Of a stretch of DNA of 64,000 nucleotides, positions 1 through 9,431 are shown in pieces. Location: contig BSYQ01000002.1 of NCBI GenBank assembly GCA_030272585.1, forward strand, positions 5,146,001 through 5,210,000, given 5' to 3'. The stretch's first letter is position 1. Each line of letters begins with the position of its first letter. Both the position numbers and the translations under genes were made by a program. The notes beneath the pieces were generated by a model. It saw only the letters and a list, made by a program, of their open reading frames with translations. It was not told the origin of the DNA and made no database searches. Origin of the DNA: Bryopsis sp. KO-2023. Its lineage: Eukaryota; Chlorophyta; Ulvophyceae; Bryopsidales; Bryopsidaceae.

Positions 1-264
1 ATAGGAACAGCTCAGTATAGGCAGCAGAGGAACTATGGTGAAAAACTTAAAGAAAAAGAAAGAATAGAAGCTCTTAAAATAGGGGATTCGGTTTTAGTTA
101 GAATTAAGACTTCTAAGAAGCTAGTGGTTAAAGCTCAGGCAGGATTTCGAATAGAGGAAATAGATAGAACAGGAGTTAGAGTTAAGGTCTCTAGGGGTAC
201 TCAACAGAGCCGGTGGGTGGCTCTAGAGGATGTCGCTGTACCCGGAGGAGAGCCTAGTACTTAG
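1..264 (+). CDS. Ty3/gypsy-like integrase C-terminus (5' truncated by window edge)
   Basis: Frame 1 is open from the first base to a TAG at 262-264, giving the last 87 residues of a polyprotein. Seen: a basic, charged helix (YRQQRNYGEKL) followed by ALKIGDSVLVRI and a beta-rich stretch ending VALEDV. This is the usual layout of the SH3-like C-terminal domain of retrotransposon integrases (the 'GDxVLVR' strand). No chromodomain follows. In a gypsy element this domain closes pol and should be followed by the 3' LTR, but here two more ORFs come first. The codons are A/T-rich, unlike the next two ORFs. The family call rests on this short domain; a Copia-type element is less likely because its integrase precedes reverse transcriptase. 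Confidence 0.7.
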   Translation: MGTAQYRQQRNYGEKLKEKERIEALKIGDSVLVRIKTSKKLVVKAQAGFRIEEIDRTGVRVKVSRGTQQSRWVALEDVAVPGGEPST

Positions 265-433
265 GAGAGTACTTTAGGAGAGTTTTACGGGGAAGCTTGG
301 ACCAAACTACTAGCGAGATATCCAAGAATAGAGAACAGTAGCGAGTGAGACGGGTTTTAAGGAGTGTCTTCGGGAGGTCAGGGATAAAGTTCTAAAAGAT
401 ATTTCGTTAACGACGAAGACTTCGAAGGAAAGA

Positions 434-895
434 ATGGCAGGAACAATGTCCGAACAGCAGCTGAACGAGTGCATGGCGGCTGAAGTGCTCCGCCTTCGGA
501 CGGAGTTAGAAAAACAAAGAGTGGAGGTTACTAGACGGCTCAAACGGGCCTTCACAAACGAAACCACCGCCGGGAGGACGGCGAGGGAGTTACTCAGGCG
601 CCAGAAAATCGCTCTACTGAGTAACTTAGAGAGTTTGGGGAGGATAGAAGACTTTCAAAGTCGACTGCGGAAAACCCAAGGGGAAGAGGAAATTCCGGAG
701 GAGAGACTGCAGGAGGTGGTTCGCGAGAGGTCTAGGACTTCTGGGTGGCGACGACAGGATTCGAACCAAAAACGGCGGCTGGAAGTCGTGGGTGACATGC
801 ACGAACAGGAGATTAAGCGAGCGAGAGGAGAGGAGAGTGAGAGCGATGGGTTCGAAGTAACTGATAGCGAGAGTGAGGGAGAGAAGGGAGGTTGA
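434..895 (+). CDS. Hypothetical coiled-coil protein downstream of integrase
   Basis: 153 codons from ATG (434) to TGA. Not a family I recognise. Seen: an N-terminal helix with heptad-like hydrophobics (about residues 8-45, EVLRLRTELEKQRVEV), a second charged helix (60-110), and an acidic tail (about 128-150) rich in E, S and D. No membrane segment or cysteine cluster. It lies 170 bp after the integrase stop and 225 bp before the next ORF on the same strand, so it may be an extra ORF of the same retroelement or the N-terminal part of a gag whose C-terminal part is the next ORF. Residues 105-111 (GWRRQDS) are encoded by a stretch resembling the complement of a tRNA 3' end (see 746-767). The reading frame may therefore be fortuitous there. 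Confidence 0.5.
   Translation: MAGTMSEQQLNECMAAEVLRLRTELEKQRVEVTRRLKRAFTNETTAGRTARELLRRQKIALLSNLESLGRIEDFQSRLRKTQGEEEIPEERLQEVVRERSRTSGWRRQDSNQKRRLEVVGDMHEQEIKRARGEESESDGFEVTDSESEGEKGG
746..767 (+). other. Primer-binding-site-like sequence, complementary to a tRNA-Ser-type 3' end
   Basis: The 22 bases begin TGG and end GGATTCGAACC. Read on the other strand they give a perfect Pol III B box (GGTTCGAATCC), eight bases, then CCA. A true tRNA has eleven bases between the B box and CCA, so three are missing. A primer-binding site of an LTR element starts with TGG and matches a tRNA 3' end, as here. No 5' LTR is apparent immediately upstream, and the site lies inside a 153-codon ORF. Confidence 0.3.
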
Positions 896-1120
896 GACAT
901 CGGCAGGAGAGCTCTGGAGGATGTAGAACTCTGGTTGAGTGAGGGAGAATATTGGGAGACCCAACACATAGATGTGGAGTCATCTTGAGAGGACATAGAG
1001 GAGTGTTTTTAAACCCCAAGCCTCGAGGCGTCGAATTCCTTCGACTGAGAAAAAGAAAACCAACGGAGCGGGAGGTTTTGCTTTTTTGTTTAAAAAAAAA
1101 AAAAAAAGAGAGAAAAGAGA

Positions 1121-2446
1121 ATGGTTGAGTGGCGTCAAAGAGTGGAGGAAGCGATCGAGAGGATCGAGGCAGGGGCGGTGCAGTCCAGAGAGGGGGCTAG
1201 AGCACTGGAGGATTTATTTAGGGGAGAAGAGTCGTTGGCGGAGGAATATACTCGGAACCAGCTGAAATGGCAGGAGGAGCGACAAAAGCTCATCCAGGAA
1301 AACTCCGCCCTTCGACAGGCTGCAAGTGAGGGCGATGCGGGTTCTTCTAGTTCTGCTGCTCAGGTGATACTCCTGCAGCATGAACGGGATCAGCTGCTCT
1401 TACGAGTGGTTGAACTGGAGGAGTCGCTTCAGGCGGCCCAAGCCAGTATCGCCTCAGAGGACTTGGAAACGGTGAGGTTGCGACAGGAAGTCGTGGATCT
1501 CGAGGGGCAGCTGAGGCAGACGGATGCAGGAAAACGGCAGATGGAGGAACGGAGAACCGCGAGAGGATTCAGAGTCGACGACAGCGATGACGATCACAAC
1601 AGCGGCGGGGATGGAGAGGAGCATGGAAGGAAAAGAGGAGAAAGGGATGACATCGATCATGGTGGAGACAGAGAAGGAGGAGAATCTGGCAGAGTGGGAA
1701 TCAGTGGAGGTGCTGCTAGAGAGGAACAAGAAAGGGATGAAAGAGTGGAGGACCAGGACAGGATTGATCCCACGGGAGGACGAGAGGGAGGTAGTCAAGG
1801 TGGCAGCGGAATCAGAGAGAGGGCGGATCACAATGATGGAGGTGGAGGAACGGATGCAGGGATCGATCCAGCACAGATCAAAGAGGAGGAGGACAATCCC
1901 GGCGGGGACTGGGTTGAGGGGAACTGCTTTTTCTGCAGATCGCGAAATGCAGTGAAACCCATCGGCGGGGCATGTTCTCGGCACCAAGCCTGTCACCGGA
2001 TTGGTTGTCGAGATCGTGCTTGGTTGGCGGGGAGCTTGGAGCTGGACATGAATGAAGGGGGCATGGGAACCTTTCGCAGGATATACGCTCCCGAATCGTC
2101 GATCGCACCGCCGGCAAACTTCTCCGATCAGACATGTTCTCTATGTCGATTGATCGGAGGAGCAAATCATTTCCGCTCCATCTACCCAGCGACCTCTCGA
2201 CCCCGTCTGGAAATCAACCGCGCCACACATCGGGCTCGGAGTCATGTGCAAGCGGATCAGCTCCCAGGAGCATGGGTCGACAATGAGCAGCAGAGCCATC
2301 CAGTGGAGACCCTCCTGGATGAGAGATTGATCGAAATCCATGGAGCGACCACTCCTCCACTCTCCCGAAAGAGGACTGCCCGAAAAGGAGCAACATCAGC
2401 AGCTGCAGCATCCAGCAAACGACAAAGGGGACCCAGTGGCAGCTAG
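1121..2446 (+). CDS. Gag-like protein: coiled coil, acidic/Gly linker, two Cys/His motifs, basic tail
   Basis: 441 codons, ATG (1121, just after a poly-A/GA tract) to TAG. Order: long coiled coil (about residues 5-150, Glu/Gln/Arg-rich heptads); a low-complexity Asp/Gly/Arg/Glu region (150-260); a Cys/His motif at about 268-298 (CFFC, then CSRHQACHR, then CRDRAW); a second CxxC (CSLCR, about 342); a basic C-terminus (SRKRTARK, SKRQR) resembling a nuclear-localisation or nucleic-acid-binding tail. A coil plus zinc-binding motif plus basic tail is what one expects of a retroelement nucleocapsid-type protein, but the spacing is not the classical CCHC knuckle. A related CxxC...RHxxC motif recurs at 30.2 kb and 32.2 kb. 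Gag function is inferred, not proven; no protease or RT follows before the putative LTR. Confidence 0.6.
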   Translation: MVEWRQRVEEAIERIEAGAVQSREGARALEDLFRGEESLAEEYTRNQLKWQEERQKLIQENSALRQAASEGDAGSSSSAAQVILLQHERDQLLLRVVELEESLQAAQASIASEDLETVRLRQEVVDLEGQLRQTDAGKRQMEERRTARGFRVDDSDDDHNSGGDGEEHGRKRGERDDIDHGGDREGGESGRVGISGGAAREEQERDERVEDQDRIDPTGGREGGSQGGSGIRERADHNDGGGGTDAGIDPAQIKEEEDNPGGDWVEGNCFFCRSRNAVKPIGGACSRHQACHRIGCRDRAWLAGSLELDMNEGGMGTFRRIYAPESSIAPPANFSDQTCSLCRLIGGANHFRSIYPATSRPRLEINRATHRARSHVQADQLPGAWVDNEQQSHPVETLLDERLIEIHGATTPPLSRKRTARKGATSAAAASSKRQRGPSGS

Positions 2447-2946
2447 AGAGAGGGTAAATTTCTGGGAGAGTAGAAATAAAAAAAAAAAAAATAATAATAA
2501 TAAATAAAAATTGGATAATAGTGAAGAGAGGGATTCCCTTTGTGAAAGGGTGTTATTACTGGGTTATCAAAGAGGTGTGGATTTTTGCCAAAATTTTATA
2601 AGGTTTTCTTTTTCATATCATTTTCTTGACTTGAGAAAATAAGAGGGGGATTCTAAAAAAAAAAAAAAAAAAGGGAGAGACAAATCCTGTGGATTTTCTG
2701 GTAGACAATAAGGGAGAGACAAATTCTGTGGATTTTCTGGTAGAATAAGGGAGGACTTAGCAGTGTTGAATACACTTAATAGGGGGTTTGATGTGGGTGT
2801 TGAATACACTCAATGGAGTTTTGATGTGGGTGCAAGAGGTGAAATGAACAGTATGGTTGAAAGGAAGAAAGACTGCATGAGATGCAGTGGGTTTTTGATT
2901 AGGTTTTGGGTACGCATAGAGTGATTTCTATGCGGGTGTAAGGGGG
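2447..2946. repeat. Non-coding leader to 3' LTR with two short tandem duplications
   Basis: No credible ORF. Seen: A-rich and TAA-rich tracts (2477-2510), a long A run (2655-2672), a 39-bp unit repeated twice (2671-2747, core GGAGAGACAAAT then TGTGGATTTTCTGG), and a ~34-bp unit repeated twice (2764-2832, core GTTGAATACACT). Purine-rich AAGGGGGAG at 2939-2948 could be the polypurine tract that primes plus-strand DNA. Confidence 0.5.
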
Positions 2947-3088
2947 AGCGTCACAGCTGTGACGGAGCTAGAAAGAACATGGCAGATGTACTGCCACCAG
3001 ATGTAATGATTATTCCGATGATAATTCGGAAGAATGGAATTGCCAACTCACACTGATAAACAGTCGTATTTTACGCTGCTCTATGTGA

Positions 3089-3130
3089 GACCTGGTGGTT
3101 CGTACGTCGGGTTCAATTCCTGACGAGGTC
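3089..3130 (+). other. tRNA T-arm plus acceptor-like minihelix inside the putative LTR
   Basis: GACCT (3089-3093) can pair with AGGTC (3126-3130). Inside it, TCGGG/CCTGA form a 5-bp stem (one G.T) closing a seven-base TTCAATT loop, i.e. a tRNA T-arm. There is no D or anticodon arm. It may be a decayed tRNA or a chance fold. Confidence 0.25.
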
Positions 3131-3457
3131 GATGACGTAGGAAAAGTTGTATATTGATACGCTGGAAGATATCGAATAGCTGGCACGCCAACCCATGGCT
3201 AGCGCAGAGTACTAGGAGTCTTACTGCCGGCACTGTCGTTTTATGACATCCGAGGTATGACTTCTACGAAACGTGCGGCTGGGAACACAAGGAGCCAGCG
3301 AAAACACTATGGATTCCAGCGAAACGGATACAACTCCCTACGAAAAACGATCTCTTAGGCGATACGCACGACTGGCAGTCGGGTCGCTAGTCGACCCCTG
3401 TCGTGACGCCGAACTCGCGGCCAGCACACATGCGCTAGCGCTAGAACCGGCCGCGAG

Positions 3458-3465
3458 TATAAATA
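3458..3465 (+). promoter_or_regulatory. TATA box of putative LTR promoter
   Basis: TATAAATA preceded by a GC-rich block and followed by a purine/pyrimidine-mixed leader. Position within the putative LTR is as expected for a Pol II LTR promoter. Confidence 0.4.
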
Positions 3466-3600
3466 TCCCACAGAATTCTGGTTAAAGATAGACAGAACTC
3501 GGTGAATACCTCGTTTACTTCTTACTTCGGACATCTATCTATAGGAGGACTCTCTTATCGTGACGGACTTAAGGAAAGCTTCGCGACTTACCTTAAACGG

Positions 3601-4482
3601 GAATCCCGACCGGACGAGGTACTTCTGGCCAAAGATAGCATCATCCAAGGTTTTCTGAAGTATACTTTTTGAAATGGGATACACCATCCCTTCTCTTTCT
3701 GTAAAAATATTCTCTTGCTATTATTCTTGTGTCTCTGAGTGTCTTTATTCAAAATAAGATTGTTTCTGATCAAACTTTGATTCTAGAGGAAATAGGAGTG
3801 GAGTCAGAATAGTAAGAGAAGGTGCTGCCCTTCTCTTAGGAGGTTTTTCTCCACTCAGAGGAGCCGACCTCTCCTCTGAGTGTCTCCTTTCGTTTTGGTG
3901 TTTGCGTTTTGTGTTTTCTCTCTTTCTCCAGCTCAGTTTCCAGAGTCCTCTTAGGCCATGGTCTCTTAGCGACCATCCTCCAGGGGACTCCACTTTCTGT
4001 CTCACTCTCGGGAGCAAGTCCCTCTTAGCGGGTGTCTCCTTTAACTTCGACTCGTCTTACTTTCAGGTGCCTGGTCTTAGGCCTTTCGTTATTAGAGGGG
4101 TTCGAGACTGTGACTCTCGGATTGCAATGTTCGTTAGTGCGACTGGTCTTAGCCGACTTCTTGGGTGACGATAGTTTCAGAGCGCGAGTGTTTCTATACC
4201 GAGTTTTCGATGCGACCGTCTAAGTCGGCACAGTCCGACTTGTTTACCTTAGTCGTGAACTGGGGTAATTTCGTCGTAACACTTTTTAGTAGTTGCGCCG
4301 AATGCGTTTTCGGAGCGTCACAGGGCGCCCCTGGGTGGTTTTTCGTGGATCGATTGATCCGGGCGATCCGGGCGCGATGACGGACGGGGGACGCGATTAG
4401 ACGTCCCCCATCGAGGGCGTCTTTTGGGCTCCCAGGCGGTGGATCTGTAACACCAAAATCCAAAAAATCGATCCTCACATAT
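3601..4482. other. Intergenic, no gene seen; two perfect hairpins
   Basis: Short overlapping frames only. A perfect 12-bp hairpin sits at 3852-3882 (CACTCAGAGGAG with its complement, 7-base loop), and a GGGGGACG...CGTCCCCC hairpin at 4385-4408. Probably LTR-derived or transposon-derived DNA between the retroelement and the phosphatase gene. Confidence 0.4.
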
Positions 4483-4612
4483 CTTTTGGATGTTTAAAAA
4501 TAGATCATGTTTTCGATTTCCAAATGTACGCCGACTGCCCCACAAATGTTTTGGATGTCAAAAAATATACCATGTTTTCGGTTTCCAAATATACGCCGAC
4601 TGTCCCACAGAC
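4483..4612. repeat. Two-copy ~65-bp tandem repeat at the 3' side of the phosphatase gene
   Basis: Two imperfect copies (about 4483-4547 and 4548-4612) share TTTTGGATGT, ATGTTTTCG, TTTCCAAAT and ACGCCGACTG blocks. If the phosphatase gene (minus strand) has one more exon after its last confident donor at 4727, it would read into this repeat. Confidence 0.7.
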
Positions 4613-4727
4613 AAGAGTGTGGGTGTGACTGACTTGGACTGACCAAACCATCGGATCGTGAAAAGGATACAGGAAAACCGGCACTCCCAGCCATCCATGT
4701 AGAAAGAAGAATTGAGACAGAACTTAC

Positions 4728-7700
4728 CACGGAGGGCCCTAACGCTGGTTTCCGCTATTTCCCTGAGCCCCTGGCGTAAACCCGCGATCTCGTTGTGGGC
4801 GTCGGCCAGCTCAACGAAAGCCGCATAGCAGCTTTCGGATTCGGACTCGCCATCCCCTACACAGACAGACAGACACCATCAGCATTCAATTCAATCCAGC
4901 TACACAATAAGCCAAAACGACATCATAACTGTCCATCGCTCCCTTTCCAACAAAAAACACCGTTCATTCATCTTGAATATCGAATTTGTGGGTCATTTTT
5001 TTCTCCCCATTCAAGCATTTTCAACTCCTCAGGAGCGCCAGTGTTGCTGATTGATCCTTGCCGTTCGTTCTCAATTCCAATGATATCCTCAAAGCACAAA
5101 CAAATCGAATCCTCACCGGTTGCAGACTTGTTTTGGGCCCCGGCGAGGGAGTTGCCATGCTCCAGGGAAAAGAGCGCCGCACGCAGGCTGGCTCTTTCCC
5201 CCTCCAAATCCTTCTTGAGCTCGGCAATTTCTTGCTCCGCTCTGTCCATCTCCTGCGGTTTTATGCACACCGCGGAGACGGACGCTGCCTTCAGCTCCTG
5301 CAAACAAAACCCCACCAACACACAACCGTCGTTCAATTACAATCACTGTGTTGGAATTTCTCAGACAACCGCCCTACTTCTTTCACAACTTCGACATCAG
5401 CAAACGAGGAGCGGGTAAAACCATCCCAACACAAAACTGCGGTGTTGTTTCGTATGTGGTGAATTTCAGCTCATTCATCTGCTCCATGTCAGGATTCCGT
5501 GGTTAGATCAGAGGAAGTCGTAATATTGAGACAGCACTGACACAGCATTAAAGAAAGCAAAAAGAGGGCAAAAAATTCAAACACTCACCGTCAGGGACGA
5601 AACCAGCGACACGCTGCACCCGAGCTGTCGCCTGAAGGTCTCCTGGATGAGGCGGTTTTCGGCCTCGATCCAGTCGCCGAACGAGTCTCCCTCTTTCGAG
5701 TTCGACTCGCTCGACAACCTTCTCGCCATGGCCACCACCTCATCCATTCGACCTTGCAGGAGCCTGGACTTGGTGGTCTGCAAGGAAGAAGGGGAGAGGG
5801 ACAAAAAAAAAACCAACATCAGAAATGCTGATCGGGAAGAAACATATCTTTCATCTCCTGGTGCTCAATTAATGATCCAAGCGATTGGCTGATTGCCTTT
5901 TCCAGTGGGCATTAGATTTTCACAATGTAAATGAACAGTTATGACCCCAGCAGTGTAACCGCAAGCGAAAGGAAATTTTGACCTCCATGTCGAGTTTCCA
6001 TGCAGATTGTGTTGGGCACAGCAAAGCAAAAGAAATATCCAAAAGCAATGTGATTCTGAAAGGGGTTCTTTCCCGATAACAATTAGACACAATGCTGCCC
6101 TCTTTCTAATCCATTGATCAAATTTTTCATGCTTTGTTTGCTGGATGACGTTAAACCTTTACTCATTTGGTTGGCAAGAGTCCATTCTGCTTTATATGTA
6201 GGCAAACTGTGCCCATAGGTTTTCCAATCGTAAAAAAAGGCAGTGCAAGTAAAGGCAATATCGAAGCGAAACAGTCAAGCAAATGGACGACTCACCTTCC
6301 AGCAGTCGACATACGGGTGGGCTTGGGGGCGCTTCGCCTTGATGAACTCCAGGGCGCTGTGGAGTTCCCGACCCTGAAATTCAAACCACCAAAAAAGACA
6401 GAAAGGCAATCGAAACTCAATCCACAGCACCACCACTTCATTACACAACAAAAAACCATCAAAGCAAAGTTGAAACACCATTATGCAATTCTTATCTATA
6501 TGTATAAACAATCCGGATGCACGTTCTATGCAAGTTTTCTCCAAGTTGAATGACCTCGATCGATGCTTTACCTGCACGAAGGTCATATACCCCAACACAG
6601 TCAGGGTGGCGCGGTTGATCCCCGCTGTGCAGTGGACGTAGACTCTGTTGTTGAGGGCCAACAACATCGCCAGCGTCCGCACAGCTTCCGGCAACATCAG
6701 GGTTTGATCCCCGTGATCGAAATCACGTATGGGGACCCTGGTCATTGCCACGCCCTTCTCCACAGCTCGCACCCTGATGGCCTCCCAATCGATGCCCAGT
6801 GCTTTCAAGCATAGGTCGCACTGTGAAGGGAACACAAGGTGTGAGAGGATGGCTGTCCCAGGTCGAAGATTTGAAAAAAGGCAACGGAGAAGGGGGGATT
6901 CCGCAATTGATAATCAAGAGCATGCATGCATTTTGAAGGTTTCTGCCCTGGATGGCGAAATCAGAATGGAGAAAGGGAAAAACACTGGGACAATATGATC
7001 ACCAGGTCAAGCTGATGGCCCTAATGATACTTTTGATTATCTGATGGACCTCCCTAATACGAGGTATCGTACAAAAGCACTACGTCGCAACATCTGGAAT
7101 TCTTTTTTCGTTCGGCAAGGATGGGAGGACAGGAAAGAGCAACTCCGCGAACAAACCTGCAGGGACAAGACGGCCGTCGCTCCGGCCTCCTCCGCGATCC
7201 TCTCCTGCAAGTCGAAAAAAGCAATCAAGAAAATTATCAGCGCTCGTAGAACACCCGAAGACAAACTGATATGTCGCAGGAAACCAAAACGAAACGATGA
7301 TGACGCGGGAAAACAACTGGATGGTAATAATAGCATTGAAGGAAACGCACCAAGTCTTGCGGAGCCCTGGGACAAGAACCGACGATGACGTTATCCATTA
7401 TTTCGTCCCAGTTCAATGTCCACTTCCTGCAACGAAAAGCATCCAAACAATAAGGTCGGTATTTTTGACTACCCTGAGCGCGCGCGCCCCTTTCTGTGAT
7501 ATGGAAATACCTTTATCTAATCATCAAGGAAAAAAAATATGAAGAAGAAAGAAAAGAACCCGAAAGAACAGCATCGCACTGGCTCACCACTCGTTCGAGT
7601 CCCCTTTCTGGCCCGACTCCTCCCAGCGCTTGTCGTCGGCCTCCTGCTCGGCGTCGGAGACCGCCTCGACAGCGTTGCAAACGATGAGGTCCCTTTCGTA

Positions 7701-7853
7701 TGAACCCATGGCGGTTCTTGGGAGCCTCAAAGTCGATGGGAAGCCTGCTTGCCCCGCTCGCCGACAACGGATGCTGCAGGTTTTGGGGCTGGCCCGACGA
7801 ACGACGACGTTCGCGGCACTCCGGCAAGTCTGCCCTCTCCTCGACATAATCAT
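4728..7853 (-). CDS. Phosphoglucan-phosphatase-type dual-specificity phosphatase (SEX4/LSF2/laforin-like), at least 8 exons
   Basis: Exons, in transcript order: 7853-7588, 7426-7351, 7204-7157, 6820-6572, 6373-6296, 5777-5589, 5297-5117, 4856-4728. All junctions are GT..AG and keep frame, giving about 405 residues. Family roles: removal of phosphate from glucans during starch/glycogen turnover, usually in the plastid. Seen: Arg/Ser-rich N-terminus without acids (MSRRGQTCRSAANVVVRR), compatible with an organelle transit peptide; DNVIVGSCPRAPQDL (recognition region); TAVLSLQ; the general-acid loop PIRDFD; the catalytic P-loop VYVHCTAGINRAT (Cys nucleophile, Arg); then AKRPQAHPYVDCWK. No CBM is visible before or after, so it is closer to LSF2 than SEX4 in layout. 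Odd: a ~170-residue C-terminal extension with DWIEAENRLIQETFRRQ and a coiled coil (EQEIAELKKDLEGERASLR), and a 48-nt exon. A good donor at 4727 implies at least one further exon that I could not place. Confidence 0.88.
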
Positions 7854-7983
7854 GTTTTCCTCCTTTTTCTCGTTGCGGAAGCAGATTTGATGTCACGGTG
7901 GTTTATTCAGCCGAAACTCGTGAAACAGTGGTTTTGCAAACGGGTCGTCAAGCTTTTCCTGACTGCGCGCCAACAGTTACCTC

Positions 7984-8600
7984 CCAGAAGTCTGAATGCA
8001 AAACAACGAAAATGTCTCTCTTGGGAAAGGGTCCGACGCGCTTCTTGAGTGAACGAAAATATCACGTGGATCAATACGTTTGTCGTCCAGAAAACGAACT
8101 TGTGGCGCTGGACGGTCGGAGTTCCTGTACAAAAGGTACTTATCGCAATGGCTTTCTTGCAAGGGAAAAGTACGGACCAATGGGAGGGGGGGAGGGACCA
8201 TACCTCGAAAAACAGCACATTCCAACTGGGCACCTGACTTGCCTGAAAGTACAAAAGGTTTACCGTTCTTTGCCCAGTAGGAATGCGCTGTTTTTCGAGG
8301 TATGGTCCCTCCCCATTCTTGCAGGGAAGGTCGAGCTTACCACACTGTTGAGGATATGACACTTTCTCTGCGGGCCGCTGAAGGTCAGCGATGTTCGCCA
8401 TACTGATTGCCCACTTGAACGTGGGGCCCCAGAAAAACACTGCGCAGGTCGAAAGAATAATGATCAACAACTCCACAAGACTTCCGGGATAAACTGAATA
8501 AACAAAAAGGGGGAAGAAATCTCCTCCTGAGACAAAATTATCCATTGAGAGTCGCACTCACCGCCCCCAGCTACTGGTCCACCAGGTCCATTGAACCATT
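7984..8600. other. Region upstream of phosphatase start; no credible gene, contains a long hairpin
   Basis: A long open frame on the minus strand (8557-7907) exists, but it has no recognisable domain and crosses a perfect-looking inverted repeat, so I do not call it a gene. It may hold the phosphatase promoter and 5' leader, read right to left. Confidence 0.35.
8189..8314. repeat. Long inverted repeat (42-bp arms, ~38-bp loop)
   Basis: Arms 8191-8232 and 8271-8312 are complementary with three small mismatches or indels; they begin GGAGGGACCATACCTCG and end CTGGGCA. The transcript of either strand would form a strong hairpin. It could be a small foldback/MITE or a small-RNA precursor. No flanking duplication was found. 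Confidence 0.75.
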
Positions 8601-9312
8601 GTTTGAACGCTCCTCCCGCCGCAGTTATCGTTGTAGAACAAACGTACCAGCGCTATACACCAGGTTCGATTCAAAACAGAGGAAAGAGTCGCACACGAAG
8701 CGTGGAGGAAACGAAAAGTTTTTGTTGGCACCGGCCTTGGGAAACCTTGGGAAGTGACCAGCTCGTATGTCTGTCAGGTATACATGTCCGCCATGCTGGG
8801 TCTACAAATTGGCTTCTGTTTGGACGTCTTTGCAGGGGTGTTTATTCGATCGGCATTTCACCGTGGAACCAGCGGGCAGATGTTTCGTGTGGGGTCGCGC
8901 TTGCTGGCGGGAGTCGAACAGCGAGCGTCGAGCGCTTCGCTTTTATCCAAGTTCACGGGGGATGCAATCAAAAGCTTGATTGGTGGCATCGATTTCCACA
9001 CCAGTACGAGCAAGCTAAAACGCTCGGAAGGTACTGCAGCCAGCAGGATGGAATGACAATTCCACATTTTATGATCTAATCCCAGCTCTACATTTAGAAA
9101 GAAACGCCTTTACTATTTTCGTGCAAGAAATCCTGAGGGAAATCTTTCCCCGTTGAAATGCCGTCGAAGGGCTGCACCCCACTCCACAACAAAGGGTCAG
9201 ACATAGACGCTAATCCAAAACATTGCAATCCCCCCTGGCCCCTTTCTTTTTTTTCTTTTTTGGCTTCTTTTGAGTCTGACCTACACAACATTGCGAACAG
9301 TTTTCCCTGGGG
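8601..9312. other. No gene recognised
   Basis: Several overlapping frames of 70-160 codons occur on the plus strand (8591-9079), but none has a recognisable domain, coding-like composition or splice signals that join them. Confidence 0.3.
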
Positions 9313-9313
9313 A

Positions 9314-9431
9314 TTCCTGTGATCCATTTCTACCGGTGCTTTCGACCTATGTAATGTAGAGTATGGATTACTTTCCTGTGATCCATTTCTACCGGTGCTT
9401 TCGACCTATGTAATGTAGAGTATGGATTACT
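9314..9431. repeat. Perfect 59-bp tandem duplication (2 copies)
   Basis: TTCCTGTGATCC...GGATTACT at 9314-9372 is repeated exactly at 9373-9431. Identity suggests a recent duplication or an assembly artefact. Confidence 0.9.

Larger units (their letters stand above)
2947..3600 (+). mobile_element. Putative 3' LTR of the gypsy-like element (3' boundary uncertain)
   Basis: It follows a polypurine-like tract. It starts with a TCACAGCTGTGA palindrome, is GC-balanced and non-coding, and contains a good TATA box (TATAAATA, 3458-3465) placed where an LTR U3/R junction would be. No second copy of this LTR exists in the window because the 5' end of the element is outside it, so neither end can be fixed. 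The 3' limit given is only a guess; similar non-coding sequence continues to about 4.4 kb. Confidence 0.4.

Noticed and set aside
7907..8557. 216-codon minus-strand ORF upstream of the phosphatase
   Set aside because: Crosses both arms of the inverted repeat and has no recognisable domain; composition is not coding-like.
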